47,850 bases of DNA from Hyphomicrobiales bacterium (GTDB lineage Bacteria; Pseudomonadota; Alphaproteobacteria; Rhizobiales; Rhizobiaceae): positions 1 to 47,850 of the forward strand of contig UCEU01000019.1 in NCBI GenBank assembly GCA_900471485.1. The letters are read 5' to 3'. This document shows, piece by piece, positions 21,156 through 29,070 of this stretch (within the stretch, counting starts at the first letter, position 1; each line of letters starts with the position of its first letter). The notes under the pieces are model-generated. The model was not told the origin of the DNA. It saw nothing but the letters and a program-made list of their open reading frames with translations, and searched no databases. Made by a program: the position numbers and the translations under genes.

Positions 21156-23728
21156 CAGAAAGCTTTGACCGGGTCGATCTGACCAATTGCGACCGCGAGC
21201 CCATCCATCGGCTGGGGGCTATCCAGCCCTTCGGCTTTCTTCTGGTGGTCTCGTCCGATTGGTTCATTGTTCGGGCATCCACCAATCTCGAACAGTTCGT
21301 CGGCATCCCCTACCAGGATGCGCTCGGTCAATTGGCCTCCACGATCATCCACGCACCGACGCTGCACGCTCTGCGCAATCGGCTGACCGTCATGCGCGGT
21401 CCCGATATGGTCGAGCGTCTGTTCGGCGTGACACTGTCGGAAAACGGTCCGCTCTTCGATATCGCCATTCACCTCAGTGACGGGCAGGTCGTCATCGAAG
21501 CCGAACCGTCTCAGGATGGCAGCCAGGGCGGCACCACCATGTCGATCCGCAGCATGATGGCGCGGCTCGACCAGGCGGAAACGCTCGAGGCCTTCTTTCG
21601 GGAAGGGGCGCGGCAAGCCCGCGCCCTCACCGGCTTCGACCGCGTCATGGTCTATCGCTTCGACGAAAGCGGATCCGGCGAAGTCGTGGCGGAAGCTGCC
21701 CGTGCCGGTATCGGCTCTTTCCTCGGCCTGCATTATCCGGCCTCCGATATTCCCGCCCAGGCACGCACGCTCTACACGCGCAACCTCTTCCGCATCATCG
21801 CCGATATCAACGCGGTGAACATTCCCGTCGAGCCTGAACTCGACGAAGTCGGCCGGCCGCTCGATCTCTCGATGTCGATCCTGCGCTCCGTCTCGCCGAT
21901 CCACATCGAATACCTGAAGAACATGGGCGTCGGCGCCTCGCTTTCGATCTCCATCGTTCTGGACGGCAAGCTCTGGGGGCTTTTTGCCTGCCACCATTAT
22001 TCCGCCCGCCTCCCTTCCTTCGAACGGCGCACCACGGCGGAGCTCTTCGGCCAGATGTTCGCCTCGCGCCTCGAAAGCCGCGAACGCCGGCTGGCGCTCG
22101 AGTTCGAGACCAAGGCCCGCCGCATTGCGGATAGGCTTCTGACCTCGGTCGCCGACAATGCCAGCCTGCTGGACGATCCGGCATGGCTGATCGAGGCGTT
22201 GTCGGATGCGGTGCCCGCCGACGGCATCGGCGTCTGGATCAACGGTCGCTCGGCGCTGAGTGGCCTGACACCGTCGCAGGGCCAGTTCGCAGAACTGGTG
22301 CGGGTGCTGAACCGCAACGCCGCCGGCCGCGTATTCGCCACCGATCACATCGCCGGTTTCTGGCCCGATATCGGTCCGGCCGGAGTCGCGGCCGGACTTC
22401 TGGCGATCCCGATCTCGCGCTCGCCGCGCGATTACGTCGTGCTCTTCCGTCAGGAGATCGTGCGTACCGTTCGTTGGGCCGGCGATCCCCACAAGCCGGT
22501 CGAATACGGCCCCAACGGGCCCAGGCTGACGCCACGCAAGAGCTTCGAGACGTGGTCCGAGCTGGTGCGGGGCCGATCGCAGCCGTTCACCGCGGCGGAA
22601 CGTCGGGTGGCTGAAACGATCCGCGTGACACTGATCGAAGTCGTGCTGCGCCTGACCGATGAAGCCAACGCGGTGCGCATTCAGGCGAACGAGCGTCAGG
22701 AAGTGCTGATCGCCGAACTCAACCATCGGGTCCGCAATATCCTCAGCCTCATCAACGGCCTGATCCGCCAATCGCGCGGCAATGCCGAAAACATCACGGA
22801 ATTCGTCGGGCACCTGGAAGGCCGCGTGCAGGCGCTTTCGCGCGCGCATGACCAGATCACCCGCGATCACTGGGCGCCAGCCTCGCTACGCTCCCTGCTG
22901 CAAGCGGAAGCGGCCGCCTATCTCGGCAACAACGCCGCGCGCATCCTGATCAAGGGCGACGAAGCGCTGCTGGCGCCGCAGGCGTTCTCGACGACTGCCC
23001 TCGTGCTCCACGAACTCGTCACCAACAGCGCCAAATATGGCAGCCTTTCCGACAGCGGCACCGTCAAGGCCTCGTGGCAGAAGGACGACAACGGCAATCT
23101 CGTCATCGACTGGCAGGAGAGCGATGGGCCGCCGGTCAAGGAACCGACGCGCCAGGGCTTCGGCACCACCATCATCCGCCGCTCTATCCCCTATGACCTC
23201 GGCGGCAAGGCGGAGGTGCACTACGAGCCGGCCGGCCTGCGCGCGCAGTTCTCGATTCCCGCGAAATACGTGACCTTCGCCGAAGGCCCGGTGTCGCTGC
23301 TACCCGCAGCAGCGGAGGAACTGACCGCTGAAGCTCGCGCGCAGGTGGCGCTCAAGCCGCTGGCGGGCATCCGCATCCTGCTTGTCGAGGACAATCTGAT
23401 CATCGCCATGGACGGCGAGGACATCTTCCTGCAGCTTGGGGCGGCGGACGTCGCGCTGGCGCCGAGCGTCGCATTGGCGCTGGAACTTGTCGAAAACCAG
23501 GAATTCGATCTGGCCGTGCTCGATTTTCACCTCGGCGAGGAGACCAGCGCGCCCGTCGCCGATCGCCTGCGCGCCAAGGGAACGCCGATCATCTTCGCGA
23601 CCGGCTATGGCGAGACGACGATGCACGCGAACCAGATGTCCGGCGTCGACCTGCTGCAGAAGCCCTATACGATCGAAAGCGTGGCGAGCACCCTCGCCCG
23701 CATCATGCCCGCCAAGACGTCGTCATGA
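21152..23728 (+). CDS. bphP: Bacteriophytochrome hybrid histidine kinase (HWE kinase plus receiver)
   Basis: An 858-residue red/far-red photoreceptor. The biliverdin-binding Cys13 is in LTNCDREPIHRLGAIQPFG. PAS (about 15-110), GAF (about 135-300, PASDIPAQARTLY near 196-208) and PHY (about 310-500) domains follow. The HWE-type kinase has phosphoacceptor His in AELNHRVRNILSLINGL (about 523), N-box ALVLHELVTNSAKYG and WQESDGPPVKEPTRQGFG. A C-terminal receiver (about 742-855) has phospho-Asp in AVLDFHLG. This order matches the Agrobacterium Agp2/AtBphP2 type. The GTG start at 21152 overlaps the bphO stop; the frame is open far upstream but that is antisense-like extension. Confidence 0.94.
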   Translation: MTESFDRVDLTNCDREPIHRLGAIQPFGFLLVVSSDWFIVRASTNLEQFVGIPYQDALGQLASTIIHAPTLHALRNRLTVMRGPDMVERLFGVTLSENGPLFDIAIHLSDGQVVIEAEPSQDGSQGGTTMSIRSMMARLDQAETLEAFFREGARQARALTGFDRVMVYRFDESGSGEVVAEAARAGIGSFLGLHYPASDIPAQARTLYTRNLFRIIADINAVNIPVEPELDEVGRPLDLSMSILRSVSPIHIEYLKNMGVGASLSISIVLDGKLWGLFACHHYSARLPSFERRTTAELFGQMFASRLESRERRLALEFETKARRIADRLLTSVADNASLLDDPAWLIEALSDAVPADGIGVWINGRSALSGLTPSQGQFAELVRVLNRNAAGRVFATDHIAGFWPDIGPAGVAAGLLAIPISRSPRDYVVLFRQEIVRTVRWAGDPHKPVEYGPNGPRLTPRKSFETWSELVRGRSQPFTAAERRVAETIRVTLIEVVLRLTDEANAVRIQANERQEVLIAELNHRVRNILSLINGLIRQSRGNAENITEFVGHLEGRVQALSRAHDQITRDHWAPASLRSLLQAEAAAYLGNNAARILIKGDEALLAPQAFSTTALVLHELVTNSAKYGSLSDSGTVKASWQKDDNGNLVIDWQESDGPPVKEPTRQGFGTTIIRRSIPYDLGGKAEVHYEPAGLRAQFSIPAKYVTFAEGPVSLLPAAAEELTAEARAQVALKPLAGIRILLVEDNLIIAMDGEDIFLQLGAADVALAPSVALALELVENQEFDLAVLDFHLGEETSAPVADRLRAKGTPIIFATGYGETTMHANQMSGVDLLQKPYTIESVASTLARIMPAKTSS

Positions 23729-24370
23729 GGCGGGCTTCACCCGCAAGCCGTCGATAAACAGCTGTTCGAGGAAGCGCGCCGCGTCCTCGAACCGGCCGCT
23801 GCCCGCCTGCTCCTGCCCAAGCACCGCCAGCACCTGCACGTCGAAATCGGCATAGTGCTGCGTGGTGGACCAGATCGAGAAGATCAGGTGGTAGGGATCG
23901 CACTTCGCGATCTTGCCCGCCTTGGCCCACGACTTGATGACCTCGGCCTTCTCGTCCACCAGATCCTTCAGCGGCCCTTTCAGCTCATCCTCGATATGCG
24001 GCGCGCCCTGCAACACCTCGTTGGCGAAGAGACGGCTCTCGCGTGGAAAGTCGCGCGCCATCTCCAGCTTGCGCCTTATATAGCTGCGGATTTCGCTTTC
24101 CGGGTTTCCGTTGGCATCGAAGGCGCGCAGCGGCTCCAGCCAGGTGAAAAGCACGCGGTCGATCAGCGCCCGGTGCATCGCCTCCTTGGTCCGGAAATAA
24201 TAGAGCAGATTAGGCTTCGACATACCGGCGACATCGGCGATCTGGTCGATCGTCGAACCCCTGAAACCGCTCACCGAAAACACGTCGAGCGCCGCTTCCA
24301 GGATCTTCTCTTCCTTCTCCTCCTGGATGCGCGTGCGCCGTTGTGTTTTCGCGGCTCTCGGAATGGCCAT
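23723..24370 (-). CDS. rutR: RutR-like TetR family regulator of pyrimidine degradation
   Basis: A 215-residue TetR regulator. The HTH is at about 22-70 (ILEAALDVFSVSGFRGSTIDQIADVAGMSKPNLLYYFRTKEAMHRAL). The C-terminal domain carries the RutR/YcdC-type block HLIFSIWSTTQHYADFDVQVLAVLG, where E. coli RutR binds uracil or thymine. It lies next to the beta-ureidopropionase gene, divergent, with a RutR-type palindrome between them. Its 3' end overlaps that of bphP by 6 bases, so the two messages are antisense at their ends. Symbol by similarity and context. Confidence 0.88.
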   Translation of the reverse strand: MAIPRAAKTQRRTRIQEEKEEKILEAALDVFSVSGFRGSTIDQIADVAGMSKPNLLYYFRTKEAMHRALIDRVLFTWLEPLRAFDANGNPESEIRSYIRRKLEMARDFPRESRLFANEVLQGAPHIEDELKGPLKDLVDEKAEVIKSWAKAGKIAKCDPYHLIFSIWSTTQHYADFDVQVLAVLGQEQAGSGRFEDAARFLEQLFIDGLRVKPAS

Positions 24371-24672
24371 GAGGATGTCGTTTCCCTTTCAAATTCAACT
24401 GTTTCAGTCAAGATTCAGCAATCACCGCCGCCGCTTAGAAAATGAGCAGATGCCGGTAATTTTGTCTGTATTTTTCCTGATTTTCGCCTTGAGCCCGACG
24501 CCGGAAGTTGTAATGTTTACCAGTCGGTCAAATTATCCGTCAGAAGCAAAACAAAGGCAACTGACGATTTTCAGACGCCAATAAAACAAACAACGGCGCT
24601 GAAACTGACGACGGGAACAAGCGGACATGCTGCATAGCATGCGCCGCATAAAAACTGGTGAGGAATACGGAT
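24371..24672. other. Intergenic control region of rutR and amidohydrolase
   Basis: A 302-base AT-richer gap between divergent genes. It holds the RutR-type palindrome (24516-24531) and a perfect 6-4-6 inverted repeat CATGCT-gcat-AGCATG (24626-24641) about 32 bases before the amidohydrolase ATG. No gene is seen in it. Confidence 0.55.
24516..24531. promoter_or_regulatory. RutR-type operator
   Basis: TTTACCA-GT-CGGTCAA matches the E. coli RutR consensus TTGACCA-NN-TGGTCAA at 12 of 14 defined positions. It sits between the rutR-like gene and the amidohydrolase gene, so it can control both. Binding by the neighbouring regulator and release by uracil are inferred from the E. coli protein. Confidence 0.65.
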
Positions 24673-25926
24673 ATGGTGGCAGCACCAGGCGAGAACATGC
24701 GCGTCAACGGGGACCGTCTCTGGGACAGTCTCATGGACATGGCGAAGATCGGCCCGGGGATCGCGGGCGGCAACAACCGTCAGACGCTGACCGATGCCGA
24801 TGCCGAGGGCCGCAGCCTCTTCAAGACATGGTGCGACGCCGCCGGCATGACCATGGGCGTCGACAAGATGGGCACGATGTTCGCGACCCGCCCGGGAACC
24901 GATCCCGACGCGCTTCCCGTCTATGTCGGCTCGCATCTGGATACGCAGCCGACCGGCGGCAAGTATGACGGCGTGCTCGGCGTGCTCGCCGCGCTCGAGG
25001 TCGTGCGGACGATGAACGACATGGGCATAAAGACCAAGCACCCCATCGTCGTCACCAACTGGGCCAACGAAGAAGGCGCCCGCTTCGCCCCCGCCATGCT
25101 CGCCTCCGGCGTCTTCGCCGGCGTCCACGACATCGACTACGCTTATTCCCGCAAGGATCCCGAAGGCAAGACCTATGGCGACGAACTGAAGCGCATCGGC
25201 TGGCTCGGCGAGGAAGAGGTCGGCGCGCGCAAGATGCACGCCTATTTCGAATATCACATCGAACAGGGTCCGATCCTCGAAGCCGAGAACAAGCAGATCG
25301 GCGTCGTCACCCACTGCCAGGGCCTCTGGTGGCTGGAATTCACGCTGACAGGCCGGGAAGCCCACACCGGCTCGACCCCGATGAACCTGCGCGTCAATGC
25401 CGGGCTCGCAATGTCCCGCATCATAGAAATGGTGCAGGGCGTGGCGATGGGCGAACAGCCGGGCGCCGTCGGCGGTGTCGGCCAGGTCTTCTTCTCACCG
25501 AACTCGCGTAACGTACTTCCAGGCAAGGTGGTCTTCACCGTCGACATCCGCACTCCCAATCAGACCAAGCTCGACCGAATGCGCGCAAAGATCGAGGCCG
25601 AGGCCGCGAAGATCTGCGAAGCGCTCGGCGTCGGCTGCTCGGTTGAGGCCGTCGGCCATTTCGACCCCGTCACTTTCGACCCGAAGCTGGTGGACGCCGT
25701 CCGCAACGCCGCCGACCGGCTGGGTTACAGCCACATGAACATCATCTCCGGCGCCGGCCACGACGCCTGCTGGGCCGCCAAGGTGGCGCCCGCAACCATG
25801 GTCATGTGCCCCTGCGTCGGCGGCCTCAGCCACAATGAGGCGGAGGAGATCTCCAAGGAGTGGGCCTCGGCCGGCGCGGATGTTCTGTTCCACGCGGTGG
25901 TGGAGACGGCGGAGATTGTGGCGTGA
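24673..25926 (+). CDS. pydC: Zn-dependent N-carbamoyl-beta-alanine amidohydrolase (beta-ureidopropionase type, M20 family)
   Basis: A 417-residue M20/allantoate amidohydrolase-family enzyme. Metal ligands are visible in order: YVGSHLDTQPTGGKYDGVLGVLA (His, Asp), WANEEGARFAPAM (Glu pair), FEYHIEQGPILE (His) and GGLSHNEAEEIS (His). The dimerisation insert is at about 210-330. It would hydrolyse N-carbamoyl-beta-alanine to beta-alanine, CO2 and NH3, the third step after PreTA and dihydropyrimidinase. Sequence alone does not exclude L-carbamoylase or allantoate activity; the neighbours favour the pyrimidine role. The ATG at 24673 has GTGAGGAA 7 bases upstream. Confidence 0.88.
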   Translation: MVAAPGENMRVNGDRLWDSLMDMAKIGPGIAGGNNRQTLTDADAEGRSLFKTWCDAAGMTMGVDKMGTMFATRPGTDPDALPVYVGSHLDTQPTGGKYDGVLGVLAALEVVRTMNDMGIKTKHPIVVTNWANEEGARFAPAMLASGVFAGVHDIDYAYSRKDPEGKTYGDELKRIGWLGEEEVGARKMHAYFEYHIEQGPILEAENKQIGVVTHCQGLWWLEFTLTGREAHTGSTPMNLRVNAGLAMSRIIEMVQGVAMGEQPGAVGGVGQVFFSPNSRNVLPGKVVFTVDIRTPNQTKLDRMRAKIEAEAAKICEALGVGCSVEAVGHFDPVTFDPKLVDAVRNAADRLGYSHMNIISGAGHDACWAAKVAPATMVMCPCVGGLSHNEAEEISKEWASAGADVLFHAVVETAEIVA

Positions 25927-25978
25927 TCCAATTGCGCCTATATTTCAGGGATGAGTTCCCGCCAACGGAGGCTGGTGC

Positions 25979-26176
25979 ATGTCGTCTGACAATCTCATCC
26001 TTGAGCATTTGCGTGCCATCCGTGGCACGGTCGAGCGACTTTCCGACGACATGCAGATCGTCAAGCAGCGGCTTGGCAGCCTCGAACATCAATACGCAAC
26101 CATTTCGACACGGCTTGACCGCCTCGACGAGCGCGTTTTGCGCGTCGAGCGCAGGCTCGACCTCGTCGAGACCTGA
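25979..26176 (+). CDS. Small coiled-coil protein between amidohydrolase and dihydropyrimidinase
   Basis: A 65-residue protein, nearly all predicted coiled coil: heptad-like Leu/Ile/Val spacing in LILEHLRAIRGTVERLSDDMQIVKQRLGSLEHQYATISTRLDRLDERVLRVERRLDL. It is highly charged, with no signal peptide. An RBS-like GGAGG lies shortly before the ATG, and the same strand and tight placement within the pyrimidine gene group support a real gene. Function unknown; small proteins of this type are common in Rhizobiales. Confidence 0.65.
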   Translation: MSSDNLILEHLRAIRGTVERLSDDMQIVKQRLGSLEHQYATISTRLDRLDERVLRVERRLDLVET

Positions 26177-26245
26177 ACCAGCCTTCGACAGACGTTTTCC
26201 GGAAGGCCTCTTTCATATTCATTAGACTGCTGGACACGGCGCGAC

Positions 26246-26263
26246 GGCACCGTGAACGGTGCC
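26246..26263. promoter_or_regulatory. Perfect 8-2-8 inverted repeat upstream of dihydropyrimidinase
   Basis: GGCACCGT-GA-ACGGTGCC, 29 bases before the dihydropyrimidinase ATG. It may be a regulator site or a small leader hairpin. It resembles an NtrC half-site pair (GCACC...GGTGC) but the spacing is one base too long. It does not match the RutR consensus. Confidence 0.4.
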
Positions 26264-26292
26264 CCGTCTCATAAAAACAGGGAACCCGACCA

Positions 26293-27747
26293 ATGAGCAC
26301 AGTCATCAAGAACGGCACCATCGTCACCGCCGACCTGACCTACAAGGCGGACGTGAAGGTCGATGGCGGCAAGATCGTCGAGATCGGGCCCAACCTTTCC
26401 GGAAAAGAGACGCTCGATGCCACCGGCTGCTACATCATGCCCGGCGGCATCGACCCGCACACCCATCTCGAAATGCCCTTCATGGGCACCTATTCCTCAG
26501 ACGATTTCGACAGCGGCACGCGCGCGGCCCTTGCCGGCGGCACCACCATGGTGGTCGACTTCGCGCTACCCGCCCCCGGCCAGTCGCTGCTCGAAGCGCT
26601 CACCATGTGGGACAACAAGTCCACCCGCGCCAATTGCGACTATTCCTTCCACATGGCGATCACCTGGTGGAGCGAGCAGGTCTTCAACGAGATGAAGACG
26701 ATCGTTCAGGACAAGGGCATCAACACCTTCAAGCACTTCATGGCCTACAAGGGCTCGCTGATGGTGAACGACGACGAGATGTTCGCTTCCTTCCAGCGCT
26801 GCGCCGAGCTTGGCGCGCTGCCGCTCGTCCACGCCGAAAACGGCGACGTCGTCGCCTCCATGTCGGCGAAGCTGCTCGCCGAAGGCAATAACGGCCCCGA
26901 GGCCCACGCCTATTCCCGCCCCGCCGAAGTCGAGGGCGAGGCCACCAACCGCGCCATCATGATCGCCGATATGGCAGGCTGCCCCGTCTATATCGTCCAC
27001 ACCTCCTGCGAACAGGCGCACGAAGCCATCCGCCGCGCCCGCCAGAAGGGCATCCGCGCCTATGGCGAGCCGCTGATCCAGCACCTGACGCTCGATGAGA
27101 CCGAGTATTTCGACAAGGACTGGGACCACGCCGCCCGCCGCGTCATGTCGCCCCCTTTCCGCAACAAGCAGCACCAGGACTCACTTTGGGCCGGCCTTGC
27201 CTCCGGCTCGCTGCAGGTCGTCGCCACCGATCACTGCGCATTTACCACCGACCAGAAGCGCTATGGCGTCGGCGATTTCACCAAGATCCCGAATGGCACC
27301 GGCGGCCTGCAGGACCGCATGCCGATGCTCTGGACCTACGGCGTCAACACCGGCCGCCTGACGATGAACGAATTCGTCGCCGTCACCTCGACGAACATCG
27401 CCAAGATCCTCAACATCTACCCCCGCAAGGGCGCCATCCTCGTCGGCGCTGATGCCGACCTCGTGGTCTGGGACCCGAAGCGCTCCAAGACGATTTCGGC
27501 CAAGACCCAGCAATCGGCCATCGACTACAACGTCTTCGAGGGCAAGCAGGTCACCGGCCTGCCGCGCTACACGCTGAGCCGCGGCGTTGTCGTCGTCGAG
27601 GAAGAGACGATGAAGACCCGCGAGGGCCATGGCGAGTTCGTCAAGCGCGAACCGGTCACCGCCGTCTCGAAGGCGCTGTCGACGTGGAAGGAAATCACCG
27701 CGCCGCGCAAGGTCGAACGATCAGGCATTCCGGCAAGCGGGGTGTGA
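26293..27747 (+). CDS. hydA: Dihydropyrimidinase (D-hydantoinase)
   Basis: A 484-residue cyclic amidohydrolase, second enzyme of the reductive pyrimidine pathway, opening dihydrouracil or dihydrothymine to N-carbamoyl-beta-amino acids. The binuclear Zn site is complete: GGIDPHTHLEMPFMG (two His), the carboxylated Lys in FKHFMAYKG, PLVHAENGD, VHTSCEQAHEA and VATDHCAFTTDQK (Asp). Length and C-terminal extension are typical of bacterial D-hydantoinases. Upstream lie an 8-2-8 palindrome and a coiled-coil gene. Also named PydB. Confidence 0.95.
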   Translation: MSTVIKNGTIVTADLTYKADVKVDGGKIVEIGPNLSGKETLDATGCYIMPGGIDPHTHLEMPFMGTYSSDDFDSGTRAALAGGTTMVVDFALPAPGQSLLEALTMWDNKSTRANCDYSFHMAITWWSEQVFNEMKTIVQDKGINTFKHFMAYKGSLMVNDDEMFASFQRCAELGALPLVHAENGDVVASMSAKLLAEGNNGPEAHAYSRPAEVEGEATNRAIMIADMAGCPVYIVHTSCEQAHEAIRRARQKGIRAYGEPLIQHLTLDETEYFDKDWDHAARRVMSPPFRNKQHQDSLWAGLASGSLQVVATDHCAFTTDQKRYGVGDFTKIPNGTGGLQDRMPMLWTYGVNTGRLTMNEFVAVTSTNIAKILNIYPRKGAILVGADADLVVWDPKRSKTISAKTQQSAIDYNVFEGKQVTGLPRYTLSRGVVVVEEETMKTREGHGEFVKREPVTAVSKALSTWKEITAPRKVERSGIPASGV

Positions 27748-27773
27748 GTGCAACAGCAGGGATAGGAGGAGCA

Positions 27774-28271
27774 ATGTATAATCACCAACGCGAAAATTGG
27801 TTTCCAAGGCTTCACGCCGCGGCGTGTCTTGCGGGAACCTATGTGGCGTTCGTGATGCTACCCTTCGTGGACCCCAAGTCGGTTTCCGGTGTTCCTATTC
27901 AGGTTCTCATTCCAGCAGCTTTGCTGGTGCCTTTCTTCGCATCATTTATATCATTTGTTTTTTTCGCCCCTGCCAGCTTCTTACTCTACAGCCTTGGAAA
28001 GCGTTTCAACTGCCGCAGTTGGGGCTGCCACTGCATAGGTGGCGTGCTTTGCGTCACGCTGATGCTGGTAGCCATCCTCTTTGCGGGTCTTGCAGTATCC
28101 ACGTTTGAAAATGCGGAGGCCAGCGACGGCATTGAAACGACGTCATGGAGCCAGGACCGACTACTTTTTATAATATTCGCAGTCAGCGGCGCTGCGGGCG
28201 GCACGGCGTTCTATTTCGCGCGAATGATGACAATTCTACAAACTGACACAAGTGGTAGATCCGAATGGTGA
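27774..28271 (+). CDS. Membrane protein of unknown function
   Basis: A 165-residue protein with four predicted transmembrane helices (about 12-32, 42-65, 82-105 and 128-152) and several Cys in NCRSWGCHCIGGVLC. An RBS (AGGAGG, ending a few bases before the ATG at 27774) supports this start; the frame opens earlier at 27684 inside the dihydropyrimidinase gene. Codon use is less GC-biased than in the neighbours (TTT, TTA and ATA codons are frequent), suggesting later acquisition. It overlaps the next gene by 7 bases. Confidence 0.7.
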   Translation: MYNHQRENWFPRLHAAACLAGTYVAFVMLPFVDPKSVSGVPIQVLIPAALLVPFFASFISFVFFAPASFLLYSLGKRFNCRSWGCHCIGGVLCVTLMLVAILFAGLAVSTFENAEASDGIETTSWSQDRLLFIIFAVSGAAGGTAFYFARMMTILQTDTSGRSEW

Positions 28272-28654
28272 AAGTGCTCTCTGGCCACCTCATTCCGACG
28301 ATCGGCTTCTTGGCCGCGCTTCCGATCGCAGCGCTTGCGGATCAGCTGCCGATCAAGGGGAGCTACGGCAACAAGGACGGATGCGCCTACGCTAAGTCGG
28401 GTGAATCCACCGGATCGGAAAATTTCTTCCTGCTGACATCGGAAGCCATCACCACGGCGGCCTCCGCCTGCACCATCGAGAAGGTGCTGAAGACCGAGGG
28501 CAAGAACTTCACCGCCAAGGTCTCCTGCGAGGCCGAGGGCGAGGAAGCGGCTAGCGAGGACACGGCAAAGATCACCTATGGCCCGAAAGGCTACACGATC
28601 GGCTTCACCTCGGATGCCGGCATAAAGTGGGGGCCGCTGCCACTATGCAAGTGA
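28265..28654 (+). CDS. Secreted protein of unknown function
   Basis: A 129-residue protein with a signal peptide (MVKVLSGHLIPTIGFLAALPIAALA, cut before DQLPIK). The mature part is small and beta-rich, with four Cys (GCAYAKSGES, SACTIEKV, VSCEAEGEE and a C-terminal LCK), probably two disulphides in the periplasm. It overlaps the upstream membrane protein gene by 7 bases, so the two are probably translated together. It is convergent with the cupin gene, 2 bases apart. No family recognised. Confidence 0.7.
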   Translation: MVKVLSGHLIPTIGFLAALPIAALADQLPIKGSYGNKDGCAYAKSGESTGSENFFLLTSEAITTAASACTIEKVLKTEGKNFTAKVSCEAEGEEAASEDTAKITYGPKGYTIGFTSDAGIKWGPLPLCK

Positions 28655-28656
28655 CA

Positions 28657-29070
28657 TCACACCGGCACGTTCCCATCCAGCTCCGGCAGCAACACGACGC
28701 TCTCCTGCTCGTTGGGATCGGTGCGCGCAATGATCGCCGTGCAGGGGGTACTGCTGAGATTGGCCGGCAGGTGCGGCACGCCGACGGGGATGTAGAACAG
28801 CTCGCCGGCATGCACGATGACATGGTGCTCGAGGTCGTCGCCGTACCAGGTGTGCGCCTCGCCCGACAGCATGTAGATCGCCGTCTCGTGCGCCTCGTGC
28901 AGATGCGCCTTGGCGCGCACCCCGGGCGGAATGGTGAGAAGATGCATGCAGATGCCCTTGGCGCCGACCGTCTCGGCGGCAATGCCCTGGAAATAGCTCA
29001 GCCCCTGCTTTCCGTCATAGGAATGGTCGGGGCGCACGATATGGCAGGTCGGTTTTGATGTCGCATCCAT
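28657..29070 (-). CDS. Cupin domain protein
   Basis: A 137-residue single-domain cupin. Motif 1 is HEAHETAIYMLSGEAHTWYGDDLE (with upstream AKAHLHEAHETA giving HxH...E metal ligands), and motif 2 is HAGELFYIPVGVPHLPANLS. It probably binds a metal ion and may be a small isomerase, dioxygenase or sensor. It starts at ATG 29070, with GAGGAGG closely upstream on the minus strand. It is divergent from the ABC transporter operon of the pyrimidine region; substrate unknown. Confidence 0.88.
   Translation of the reverse strand: MDATSKPTCHIVRPDHSYDGKQGLSYFQGIAAETVGAKGICMHLLTIPPGVRAKAHLHEAHETAIYMLSGEAHTWYGDDLEHHVIVHAGELFYIPVGVPHLPANLSSTPCTAIIARTDPNEQESVVLLPELDGNVPV

Noticed and set aside
26246..26263. 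NtrC binding site before dihydropyrimidinase
   Set aside because: The half-sites resemble GCACC and GGTGC but are 6 rather than 5 bases apart, and no sigma-54 promoter is seen nearby.
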